Source: Strigamia acuminata
Taxonomy: Eukaryota > Arthropoda > Chilopoda > Geophilomorpha > Linotaeniidae
NCBI GenBank assembly: GCA_949358305.1
Contig: OX442314.1
Coordinates: forward strand, 36,863,211 to 36,927,210
DNA: 64,000 nt
Reading direction: 5' to 3'
The notes under the pieces were generated by a model. It ran no database searches and was not told the DNA's origin. It saw nothing but the letters and a program-made list of their open reading frames with translations. The position numbers and the translations under genes are program-made. Positions 9,633-18,017 of this stretch are shown here, piece by piece. Numbering within the stretch: position 1 is the stretch's first letter; every line of letters begins with the position of its first letter.

Positions 9633-11147
9633 TCGCCTCTCGAAGAACAGGGCCGAGGAACCGGGTCGGGGTCGGCTCGGCCTGTAAATGCCGGTCAAGT
9701 TGGCTCGACATTCCTGCGCAATGCTCTGTCCAACGGGGAGAAGGACCGAGCGGTCGGTGGGTAAATCCGGCGGATCGCTCGAATTCAACAACGACGGTGG
9801 CGGCAGGTCCGGAGGCGGCTGCGTCTTGTTCGGCAGCGTTGGCGTCGGCAGCGGTGGTGGTGGCTGCGTCGGCGGTGGTGGCGTCTCCGTCGTCTGCACC
9901 CCAGTCATTGCGACTTGGGGCGCCGGGAGATGTTGTTCGGAGCTGGAGGGCTGCACGATGGCGGTTGGCATGCCATCGGGTCGTGGTCGCGAATTTATGT
10001 AGTCTGCGAGCCACCTTGCCACCTCGTGTGGGGTCACCTTTCCGTCGGTGACAACACCCATCTTCCTGGCGTGTTTCATCGCGGGATCGAAACGTGTCAG
10101 TTTCGTCCGCTTCATCTGAGTCAGAATCTCGCGAAGGTCCCGCGTATCTGCCGCTGGGACGTGTCGCTCACCTGACTGGCTACCACTTCGTCGACCCGCT
10201 CTCTTGGAGATGTAGGCGGGTTCGGGGATGGGACGGCCCCGAGCTTCGCACCTCGCGAAGTATCGCTCCTTGCGATCTTTTTTCCGCTGCTCGCGATGAG
10301 TCAGCGGACGTCTAGAAGTGCTGGGACGAGAGACTCGCTCTTCATCACCAGACATCCAAACCTCCTTGCACTCCTTACCGTCTTTAATCTGACGGTTTAC
10401 GAAAATTCGCGGTCGGGAATACTGCGAAGGGTCACGCACCGTACTAGTGGATGGCCCAGCTTCGTTGCTTTCAGTCGTGTTTTGAGCGACACGCTGCTTC
10501 TTGGTTGTCACCGGGGAACGCGACTGGCTGTTCCCGGCGCCTTTGGAGCGCTTGCGCTTCCGCGGGTAGCTGCTTTTGGGCCTCAAAATCCCCAGGTGGT
10601 GGAGCTGCCACATCTCGGCCTGGGACGTTAAAATTCCCATCCGAGGTCTCCACTGGGGCGTACTCTCTCCCAATCGCAGCCTCTCAAACCACAGATGAAT
10701 ATCATCCGCGGTCATCCCCTCGTTTTGGAGGATGCGCTCGGCCACTGCCGCAGCGGTATCCACCAGCTGTTGTCTATACTGCTGATAGATGGCCTCACGG
10801 GCCTCTTCTGTCTCGGCTGCTCGCCACGCATGCAGCACGTGTTCCTCCGCCGGAGTGCCAGTGTACTGACTTGACAATCCGGGGTGGAAAATTGGCGATT
10901 TCGGGTCCTCGTCACGAGCTAACTCTGTGGCGATGCCTTCGCGCATCCCCTCCGGGAACGTGTCCAGGAGCGTACAGTCTCGTACCCAACGTCGGGCGAT
11001 GCATCGGGAATGTAGTATTCGCAGGCGCCAAGGGTCGGCGTCCTCGCCGAAACATCGTCGGTAAAATTCGGGCAGCGCGCCTCGAAATATCCCGCCACGA
11101 GCGATGCAAGCGGGGTCTAATGGTCCCCATGTTTTACGTAGTGCCAT
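9612..11147 (-). CDS. element A ORF3, unknown protein downstream of pol
   Basis: A 511-residue frame in the position where errantiviruses carry env, but I see no signal peptide, membrane segment or furin-like site, so it is not recognisably an envelope. The N-terminal half is predicted soluble and Trp/Arg-rich (for example ALRKTWGPLDPACIARGG); the middle is basic (SYPRKRKRSKG, a nuclear-signal-like stretch near residue 200); a later part is proline-rich (PPPPTQPPPPLPTPTLP). The first ATG (11147) directly follows a strong 3' splice site, TTTCTCCATCCTTCCAG, suggesting expression from a spliced subgenomic mRNA. The last codons run into the truncated LTR, so the original C-terminus is lost. Function unknown; it could be an accessory or captured host gene. 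Confidence 0.6.
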   Translation of the reverse strand: MALRKTWGPLDPACIARGGIFRGALPEFYRRCFGEDADPWRLRILHSRCIARRWVRDCTLLDTFPEGMREGIATELARDEDPKSPIFHPGLSSQYTGTPAEEHVLHAWRAAETEEAREAIYQQYRQQLVDTAAAVAERILQNEGMTADDIHLWFERLRLGESTPQWRPRMGILTSQAEMWQLHHLGILRPKSSYPRKRKRSKGAGNSQSRSPVTTKKQRVAQNTTESNEAGPSTSTVRDPSQYSRPRIFVNRQIKDGKECKEVWMSGDEERVSRPSTSRRPLTHREQRKKDRKERYFARCEARGRPIPEPAYISKRAGRRSGSQSGERHVPAADTRDLREILTQMKRTKLTRFDPAMKHARKMGVVTDGKVTPHEVARWLADYINSRPRPDGMPTAIVQPSSSEQHLPAPQVAMTGVQTTETPPPPTQPPPPLPTPTLPNKTQPPPDLPPPSLLNSSDPPDLPTDRSVLLPVGQSIAQECRANLTGIYRPSRPRPGSSALFFERRDTTQKT

Positions 11148-12603
11148 CTGGAAGGATGGAGAAATAAACAATTAATAAAAAGTTAATATTTAAATACGTA
11201 GATAAATGGTTGGTTTCGAGGGACGTTGCCGATACGTGCAGCCGTCCGTCGAGACCGATTCCTGTCTATCGGTGCAAACGTAGGACGAATTGTCCCTCGT
11301 CGGATAGAAAAAAAAGAAGTCATCACGTAAAAAATCTGTCTCATGTCCAAAACGCACAGCGAGACGGAATCGAGCCTTTAATCCGGATTTTTATCATCAG
11401 ATTTTACTTCACATTAATTCTAACGTTAATTAGAACATTACTAATAATTAAATTAATAATTATCAGTCATTCGTAAAAAGAATTCGTCGGGTGTAAATTA
11501 TTACTAAAATTGCACAATAAATGTGCTTGTCGAAATTTTATTAAATAAATAAATCTAATAAAGAATTATTCCGAAGTCGGACTTTGTCTAATTTTTAAAA
11601 AAGTTAAAGTCAAATTAAATTTATCCAACACACCGAAAAATTCATCGTACGAATGTTAAGTTGCATCAATTCGATGCGTCAAATTACTTGTGGAGAAAAA
11701 TATTCTTTTACAGAATATTCTCCCCTTGTCATAAAATTATTTATGGCTCGAGCCCATTGTCTCGCTCGTGACTCATGTCATGAGGAATTTTCGAGACGCG
11801 AGGCGACGTGAAGTCTACGATCGCATCCCGAAAACAAATTAACAAGAAAAAAAATACGATCGTGTGAGCGATCGCGGTTAATAATTAATTATACGCTATT
11901 GTGAGTGCAAAGCACTCATGTCAGGTATTAGTCAACAAAATTTCTTCTTCAGCAGCATGGAAATAATTCTCATGTGCCGACGCCGACTTCTACCTGATCG
12001 GGTGGGACTTGGTTTACATCGTGGTCCCAGTTTGCCTCGTCCTCGTGCTCGATGGCAAGCACGTCGTTCTCTTCCTCGTCCATGGCGAGGAGCGCGCACA
12101 AAAAGCTCAATCACGATTGAAAAAAGGATGATAAAACTATCTCAAAAAAACTCGATAAAAACGTTAAAAACGAGGATCACGCACGAATGCAGCGATCAGC
12201 TGTGAAAAGCGGAAGTCCGTGTGAACACGAGGTAATCGCGATGGATTCTGGGTAATATACTCCAGAACCCGGGTGTTTGAGACTAGTGCGCACTTACCCG
12301 TGCGCATGTTACGCTACGGGTCTCCTTTGTTTTCACTCCCGTGCGCGATTGCTGCTACGGGGTCTTTTTTGTTTTCACTCCCGTGCGCGATTGCTGCTAC
12401 GGGGTCTTTTGCACGCGGTATCCGACCCGTGCCGATAATTTTGCTACGGGTCCCGCGCTTCCACGCCATCTTGTGACGTGAATTCGACCGATATCCGCTT
12501 TGTTGGACTTAGCGGAATTTTCTTCGAGTCTCGCAACGTGATGGCTTGCACTATCGGTCGATTAGAATTTATTTTTAGTGCCGCCATCGACTCGTAATTT
12601 ATT
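11148..12603 (-). other. element A non-coding region between pol and ORF3
   Basis: About 1.45 kb with no supported frame. On the minus strand it ends in a pyrimidine-rich splice acceptor right before ORF3. 11400-11900 is strongly AT-rich; 12240-12480 holds a tandem repeat. It may act as an intron or leader for ORF3 mRNA. No splice donor could be assigned by eye. Confidence 0.55.
12329..12412. repeat. 42-bp tandem repeat in element A
   Basis: Two nearly identical units (GTTTTCACTCCCGTGCGCGA then TTGCTGCTACGGGGTCTTTT), the second starting at about 12371. Degenerate partial units with the CTACGGGTC core lie on both sides (about 12312 and 12452). Confidence 0.8.
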
Positions 12604-15600
12604 TTACTTCTTTCCTACGACCTTTCCGCCTTTTATAAACGGATTATCTCTTTTTGGTCGCAGGTTACGGATCGAGGCAGGTACGATATTTTTTGTTGTT
12701 TTTTGTGTCTGTACCTCCTCATTATTGTTTTCTTTTTTATCCGTGTTTTTTGTGTTTGTTTCAGGAGTTTCTCCTGTTTCCCCCCCGACCAAAATTGGAT
12801 CCGGAACGGATTCAACGATCTCGTTGACCGGAGGTGAAGGGGCGTCGAAATACTCCTCGTTGTCACTTGGCGGTGCTTTTTCCGACTCGCCAGCGAACAT
12901 ATCGACGATTTGGCCGTCAGTTTTAGACTTGACTTGGCCCTTGGCCCACATTTCTTGCGGGAATTCCGGAATGTACGGAGTTAACTCTCGTACCTGGATC
13001 GATTTTTGCTCGGTGTTGTCCTCGAGCTTGCGTAATTTATACGCGTTACCGCCATGCTTGCCGATGATTACATACGGACCATCTCTCTTGTCGGCCAAGC
13101 TGGCGGTGATCCCTCTCGCTGCATTTGAGAGGGTGTGTGCATCTTTCCACACCAAATCATTGATCTCGAAATTCACGAATTTTCCACCGCTTTTATCTTG
13201 TAAAATGCGGTCGCGCATGTTAAAAATGTGCGCCATCATATGCTTGTATGTGTTCGAAATTGTTTGCTCCAATTTATACACATACTCATGTGGTTTCTCT
13301 GGGTCCACCACATTTACCGACTCTGCCACTCGTGGGTCCCAAGGCACTCGTAGCTCTCGGGCGAAGTTGAGGTAGGCCGGAGAAAAATCTCTCGTCCTCG
13401 AGACTGTTGTTCGTATGCTGAACGCGATCTCCCTCAAGTATTCATCCCACCTATTGTGGATGTCAGTGAATATACTTAATGCATATTTGATATCCCTGTT
13501 GAGTCGCTCAACGGGATTTGTTCTAGGATTGTAGGTCGAAGTATGTGACGCCACAATCCCGAATTTTTTACAAAACTTACCCCAAATTTTCGAGATAAAT
13601 TGGGGTCCGTTATCGGATATTATTTTACGTGGAAATCCGTAACGTAACGCCACGTCGTAGATACATTCAACGATTTTCTCTGCTGAAGGTCTAGCGACGG
13701 CGTACAACTCGGGCCAACGAGTTGCCACGTCCATTATAACGATAATGTACGCATTTTTATTTCCCGTAACGAGTTTTGGGCCCATCACATCGACACTTAA
13801 ACAATCAAAAGGCGCGTAAGGCCCTAAGAAAATAGTTTCGAATGGTGATTTACTCCTCGGCTTGCACGCTTGACATCGCTGACATTGGTGGACAAAAAGA
13901 GCAATATCTTTTTTCATCCCTGTCCAGTGAAAAAGCTGTGTAGCACGATAGAGTGTTCTGCTTACTCCCGCATGGCTCGCAAGCGGGTGCCCGTGTAACA
14001 ACCACAGCACGCGACCGATTAAGGAAGCAGGTATTACTACCTTTACTGCGGTGTCCGATTCACTCAAGTCATCTTGGTGATTTGGGTGATGTTTCACTAA
14101 AAGGCCGTCATCCAATAGGTAATCTATGGATTCGTGTGCATAACGACGCTTCTGCCTTCTGGTTAAGTTGGGCGGATATTTTCCTGTCAGTACGAATTTA
14201 GCTCTGTCCTGACATTTTTTGTCTAATTTTTGTTGCACAAATATTTCCTCCCTCGTCGGGGGATTGCTTCGCATTTGCTTGCCGACATGAGCGTGGAAGG
14301 CGCTTAGTAGCGGGTCATTTATTCTCCGCTCTAGCTTAAATTCCCTCTTTGCATCTGGGTAATTGTCAGCAGCTGGTTGGTATAACCGCGTCCAGAATCC
14401 ACAGAATTTTACATCTGCCGGAGACGCGGTAGGGATTTCATTCATCTTCCTTAAATCCCAACGGTGACAACTCGTAGGGCAATAAATGATGCGGGAGTCA
14501 TCCTCGCCATCATCGTCAGCGTCGATTGGATCTGACACTGGTGCCCGTGACAGAGCGTCAGCCACGACGTTATATTTGCCGGGCTTGTATTGAATGGTCA
14601 AGTCGCATGCCATCAGTTCTAACTGCCATCTGGCTAGTCGACCGGCTGGCTCTTTTAATTTCATCAGCCATTGTAACGCTTGATGATCTGTGTGGACCAC
14701 AAATTTGGTATATTCGAGATAATCTCTGAATTTCCTTATGGCCCACACAACGGCCAAACACTCCAACTCGGTGGCATTGTAATTCTTTTCAGCGCCTTGG
14801 AGTTTGCGACTTATAAACATGCACGGCAGGTCTTGTTCGACTCCGTCGCGCACGTGTGTTTGGAGCAACGCCGCTCCTAACCCAACTCTGCTGGCGTCCG
14901 TGTGTAATATGAACGGCCGGTTTAAGTCGGGTAGAGGCATTACGCCGACTTCCGTCAGCATCCTCTTTATTGCATTAAATGCGATGTTGCACTCATTTGA
15001 CCATACAAATTCGTTTTCATTCTTCAGGAGGTCGGTAACTGGGGCTGCCACTTCAGCTAGGCCCGGTAGCAACCTGCCGAAGAAGTTTATCATTCCCATA
15101 AACCGTTGGACACCTTTAACGTCCTCGGGTGGTGGGAAACGATTAATCGCATCGATTTTTTCGGGGCCAATAGCTAAACCATTGACTCCAATGCGATAAC
15201 CCAGGAAGGCAAGCTCCTTTCGACAGAACTTGCTCTTGCCCGGGTGAACGTGTAACCCAGCTTTCGCCAGCCGGGTGAGCACTTGGTCGACATGCTCAAT
15301 GTGCTCTTCGAATGTTTTGGAGGCAATAACTATGTCATCTAGGTATGCCCACACAAACTGATGCAGGATATCACCCAATACGCTTTCGATTAGTCTCTGA
15401 AAGGTACTGGGAGCGTTCACTAAACCAAATGGCATGACGTTGAACATCAACCGTCCAATTGGCGAGTAAAATGCTGTTTTTAGCTTATCCTCTGGCCTCA
15501 TCTCAACCTGCCAGTATCCCTTTGACAGATCCATCGTCGTAACCCAAGAAAAGGGGCTGAGCTCTCTCAAAATGGATTCGATAGACGGCATCTGTATGGG

Positions 15601-16674
15601 ATCTATCTCTGTCACCGCGTTTAATGGGCGGTAATCAATGCATAGGCGTGGGTCCGAGCCCGGGCGCATCACGAGCACAACTCGCGTCGCGTATTCTCCC
15701 TGGGCCTCGGAGACAATGCCACTGTCTAGCATTTCTTGGCACATTTTTTGCACTATTTCACGTTTTTGCGGGTTCATTCCCTTATACGCGACTCGTATAG
15801 GTTTATTATCCGTCAATTTAATTTCGTGAATAGCCCTATTCGTTCGGCCCGGTTTTTTCGACAGGATCCCCTCATATTTAAGTAGGACCCTTCGTAGGGC
15901 TGCCGCTTCGTTTAATTCTAAAGCGGCGTCGGCGACAAGCGTTTCCACTACATTGTCCCGTTGCAATTCTGTTACGAATGCTTTAAAATCGTAGTCTTGA
16001 ACGAATTTCTTTAGGCCTTTCTCCCACTGTGTCTTGTCGGCCGCTTCTTTTACAAGAGCTGGTGGCACGACAATTGCGGGTCTTTCCTTATCATTTCTGA
16101 TATAATTCCAAGATTTCGTTATTGGATTTGGTTGTATTTCCATTGACGCCATGAGGTCTAAGCCCAACAGAAAAATTCTGTCGCATGTGGGCAGGACCAG
16201 GAAAGGGTGCTGTTCTACCCCTCCGAGCCACTCCATGGTCAATAATATAACTCCTTTTGGACGCGCCATTCCGTTGGCGGTTTTTAGACGTATATTTTTA
16301 TTAACGCCTTTTATCTTATCGGTGAGACCCAATGATGCTACTATGTCTTCGGAAACGAACGAGCGATCTGCTCCCGAGTCTAGTAGTCCCATAATTTTTT
16401 CACGTTCTATTGTCATGGGCAACATGCATAGGCGGTTGGTGTATTCGACCGCCACGTTGCACATGAAAACACGAAATTCTTCTGTGTCTTCGACTACTTG
16501 AGGTAATTCTTCAAGCAGTAGGTTCGGTTCTTCCGCCTCAGCCTCAGCGTTTGCGGTAATTACCTGCAAAGCGTTGTTGGCCCTGTCTTGAATTTGGGCG
16601 TTAGCTATGTCACTACCCATTTCTTTGACTGGTGGCGGCTTATCGAACCCTTTGTTAAACCCCTTCTTCTTCAT
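12604..16674 (-). CDS. pol: element A pol: protease-RT-RNase H-integrase
   Basis: A 1356-codon open frame from its first ATG. Domains in order: retropepsin LLDSGADRSFV (about 95-106); reverse transcriptase with LCIDYRPLN, DLSKGYWQVEM and the YLDD active site (about 445); RNase H with LHTDASRVGLGAAL (about 593) and ADALSRAP; integrase zinc finger H-H-C-C ending CQRCQACK (about 905-935); DDE core with LSVDVMGP (about 963), IISDNGPQF (about 1022) and NPVERLNRD (about 1054); then a GPY/F-like segment. All catalytic motifs are present. The frame is open upstream of this ATG and overlaps the end of gag in the -1 register, so it is most likely made as a gag-pol fusion by frameshifting rather than from this ATG. 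No stop or shift is seen within the frame. Confidence 0.93.
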   Translation of the reverse strand: MKKKGFNKGFDKPPPVKEMGSDIANAQIQDRANNALQVITANAEAEAEEPNLLLEELPQVVEDTEEFRVFMCNVAVEYTNRLCMLPMTIEREKIMGLLDSGADRSFVSEDIVASLGLTDKIKGVNKNIRLKTANGMARPKGVILLTMEWLGGVEQHPFLVLPTCDRIFLLGLDLMASMEIQPNPITKSWNYIRNDKERPAIVVPPALVKEAADKTQWEKGLKKFVQDYDFKAFVTELQRDNVVETLVADAALELNEAAALRRVLLKYEGILSKKPGRTNRAIHEIKLTDNKPIRVAYKGMNPQKREIVQKMCQEMLDSGIVSEAQGEYATRVVLVMRPGSDPRLCIDYRPLNAVTEIDPIQMPSIESILRELSPFSWVTTMDLSKGYWQVEMRPEDKLKTAFYSPIGRLMFNVMPFGLVNAPSTFQRLIESVLGDILHQFVWAYLDDIVIASKTFEEHIEHVDQVLTRLAKAGLHVHPGKSKFCRKELAFLGYRIGVNGLAIGPEKIDAINRFPPPEDVKGVQRFMGMINFFGRLLPGLAEVAAPVTDLLKNENEFVWSNECNIAFNAIKRMLTEVGVMPLPDLNRPFILHTDASRVGLGAALLQTHVRDGVEQDLPCMFISRKLQGAEKNYNATELECLAVVWAIRKFRDYLEYTKFVVHTDHQALQWLMKLKEPAGRLARWQLELMACDLTIQYKPGKYNVVADALSRAPVSDPIDADDDGEDDSRIIYCPTSCHRWDLRKMNEIPTASPADVKFCGFWTRLYQPAADNYPDAKREFKLERRINDPLLSAFHAHVGKQMRSNPPTREEIFVQQKLDKKCQDRAKFVLTGKYPPNLTRRQKRRYAHESIDYLLDDGLLVKHHPNHQDDLSESDTAVKVVIPASLIGRVLWLLHGHPLASHAGVSRTLYRATQLFHWTGMKKDIALFVHQCQRCQACKPRSKSPFETIFLGPYAPFDCLSVDVMGPKLVTGNKNAYIIVIMDVATRWPELYAVARPSAEKIVECIYDVALRYGFPRKIISDNGPQFISKIWGKFCKKFGIVASHTSTYNPRTNPVERLNRDIKYALSIFTDIHNRWDEYLREIAFSIRTTVSRTRDFSPAYLNFARELRVPWDPRVAESVNVVDPEKPHEYVYKLEQTISNTYKHMMAHIFNMRDRILQDKSGGKFVNFEINDLVWKDAHTLSNAARGITASLADKRDGPYVIIGKHGGNAYKLRKLEDNTEQKSIQVRELTPYIPEFPQEMWAKGQVKSKTDGQIVDMFAGESEKAPPSDNEEYFDAPSPPVNEIVESVPDPILVGGETGETPETNTKNTDKKENNNEEVQTQKTTKNIVPASIRNLRPKRDNPFIKGGKVVGKK

Positions 16675-16679
16675 GAATG

Positions 16680-16743
16680 GCGCAGACGGTCGAGAAGTTA
16701 TTTCTTCGCCGCCTGCGCTGACTCGTTTTTTGACTCGTTTTTT
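16680..16743 (-). promoter_or_regulatory. tandem -1 frameshift signal, element A gag/pol
   Basis: Two A_AAA_AAC heptamers occur in the gag reading register (16743-16737 and 16731-16725), 12 nt apart. The second is followed after six nt by GCGCAGGCGG (16718-16709), which pairs with CCGTCTGCGC (16689-16680) through ten base pairs including one G-U. The 19-nt loop includes the gag TAA and a possible small GAAG/CTTC stem. The pol frame is open in -1 from both heptamers. A_AAA_AAC is an established retroviral slip site. Confidence 0.75.
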
Positions 16744-17924
16744 GCCATGGCGAGTTTAATCTCTGCCATCTGCTTCATTATTGCGTCAAATTTAGCGTCT
16801 TCTTTCGCTGTTCTTGGGCACTCATTGGAATAGTGACCCGGTTGGTTACACTTGAAACAACGAATATTTGATTTGTCTCTTGGGGCTTCAGTCGATTTTT
16901 TCTTTTCAGGGTCTGCTTTCGACGGTGGCGTGTAATTTTTCCGAAAATACTTCGGAATTCGGCCGGCATTTGGTTTTAACCTGGCGCAAAATTCTTCTAC
17001 CGCTCTATCTCGATGGATGAGATGTACTAGCGGTCCTTCCTCATCGCAACCCGTTGATAAGGTATCGCGATAGCTTCGTATTTCTTCGTCCGTTGAATAA
17101 TCGTCTTTTTCTTCTTTTTCGTCTGATTTTCCGGCATCTTGTCCGGCTTCCTCCCCCTCCTTGACCTCCTCCAGTGTCGCTTGCATGGCTGACGCTGTCG
17201 GTGCCTTTTTAGGGGCGGCCAAAGGGTTGGAAGGCAGCGTGGATGTCAGTTTATTTTTTATTTGTAAACCAACGCTAGCTTCTGCCAGCTCCATTATACC
17301 GCTAAGATATTCAGTAGGGCGCATAATTTTATCTGTCGCCCCATATCTTTCCGCACTCAACTTGAGACGTTTAGCGGTTGCTGCTTTCTCCGCTTCTGGT
17401 AAAGCGGAATAATATCTCTTCTCGATATCTATCGTGTTCTCAAACAGGAAGGCGCTCATCTCCTCGTAGCTGCCTCCTGTCGGTGCCCTTTCTTCAAGTA
17501 ACACCCGTTGCGAGTACTCCGACAAACCGCCGAGAAAGAAAAGGTTGAATCCCGTGGCATGAAATTCCATCGGGGCCTTTTCGAACAACAATCTGGCGCG
17601 AATGTCGTAATCTATTATGGTTTCACCAGGCATCTGGCGAAGACCTCGCATCTTTCGGCTCACCTCTTCGGGTGTCTCGCCGTAGCGTAGGTCGAATCTC
17701 ATTAAAAAGTCGTCCCAATTGACGCCTTTCAATCCTTGGTACCACTCACGTGCCGAGCCTGTCATTAGCTCGACAATACCGTGGGTGAGCATGTCTCCTA
17801 CGGTGGCTTTAGTGGCAGTCTTAATTCGAATTACTTCGTCAAGGAAGCGATCTCCCGCTTTCCATGACCCGTCGAAACGGTTCTGAATATAAAATTGCCA
17901 CCTAATATTCCCGGTAACGCTCAT
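16698..17924 (-). CDS. gag: element A gag (capsid and nucleocapsid)
   Basis: 408 residues from the first ATG. The N-terminal two-thirds resembles the retrotransposon gag/capsid domain (GSAREWYQGLKGVNWDDFLMRF, then LRQMPGETIIDYDIRARLLF). An acidic linker follows, then one CCHC zinc knuckle CFKCNQPGHYSNEC (356-369) and a Lys/Glu-rich tail. Gag packages RNA and forms the particle. The frame is in register with ORF1 upstream, separated only by one UAG and 31 sense codons, so ORF1-gag may once have been, or may still be, one polypeptide. The tail contains the slip sites leading into pol. Confidence 0.88.
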   Translation of the reverse strand: MSVTGNIRWQFYIQNRFDGSWKAGDRFLDEVIRIKTATKATVGDMLTHGIVELMTGSAREWYQGLKGVNWDDFLMRFDLRYGETPEEVSRKMRGLRQMPGETIIDYDIRARLLFEKAPMEFHATGFNLFFLGGLSEYSQRVLLEERAPTGGSYEEMSAFLFENTIDIEKRYYSALPEAEKAATAKRLKLSAERYGATDKIMRPTEYLSGIMELAEASVGLQIKNKLTSTLPSNPLAAPKKAPTASAMQATLEEVKEGEEAGQDAGKSDEKEEKDDYSTDEEIRSYRDTLSTGCDEEGPLVHLIHRDRAVEEFCARLKPNAGRIPKYFRKNYTPPSKADPEKKKSTEAPRDKSNIRCFKCNQPGHYSNECPRTAKEDAKFDAIMKQMAEIKLAMAKNESKNESAQAAKK

Positions 17925-18017
17925 GGTGTCTCGTCGGGAGACAGCGTATTTTTTCTTTACGCGGTCGCCAGTGCTACGATTACGATCGTTTCGTTTGCTC
18001 AGATCGATTCCCTCGGC

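Noticed and set aside
9612-11147. ORF3 as an envelope gene
   Set aside because: No signal peptide, membrane segment or cleavage site visible, despite the env-like position.
9608-11167. Plus-strand open frames (for example 9608-10051 and 10451-11167)
   Set aside because: They lie antisense to ORF3 of element A, are GC-rich and show no domain. Shadows of the coding strand.
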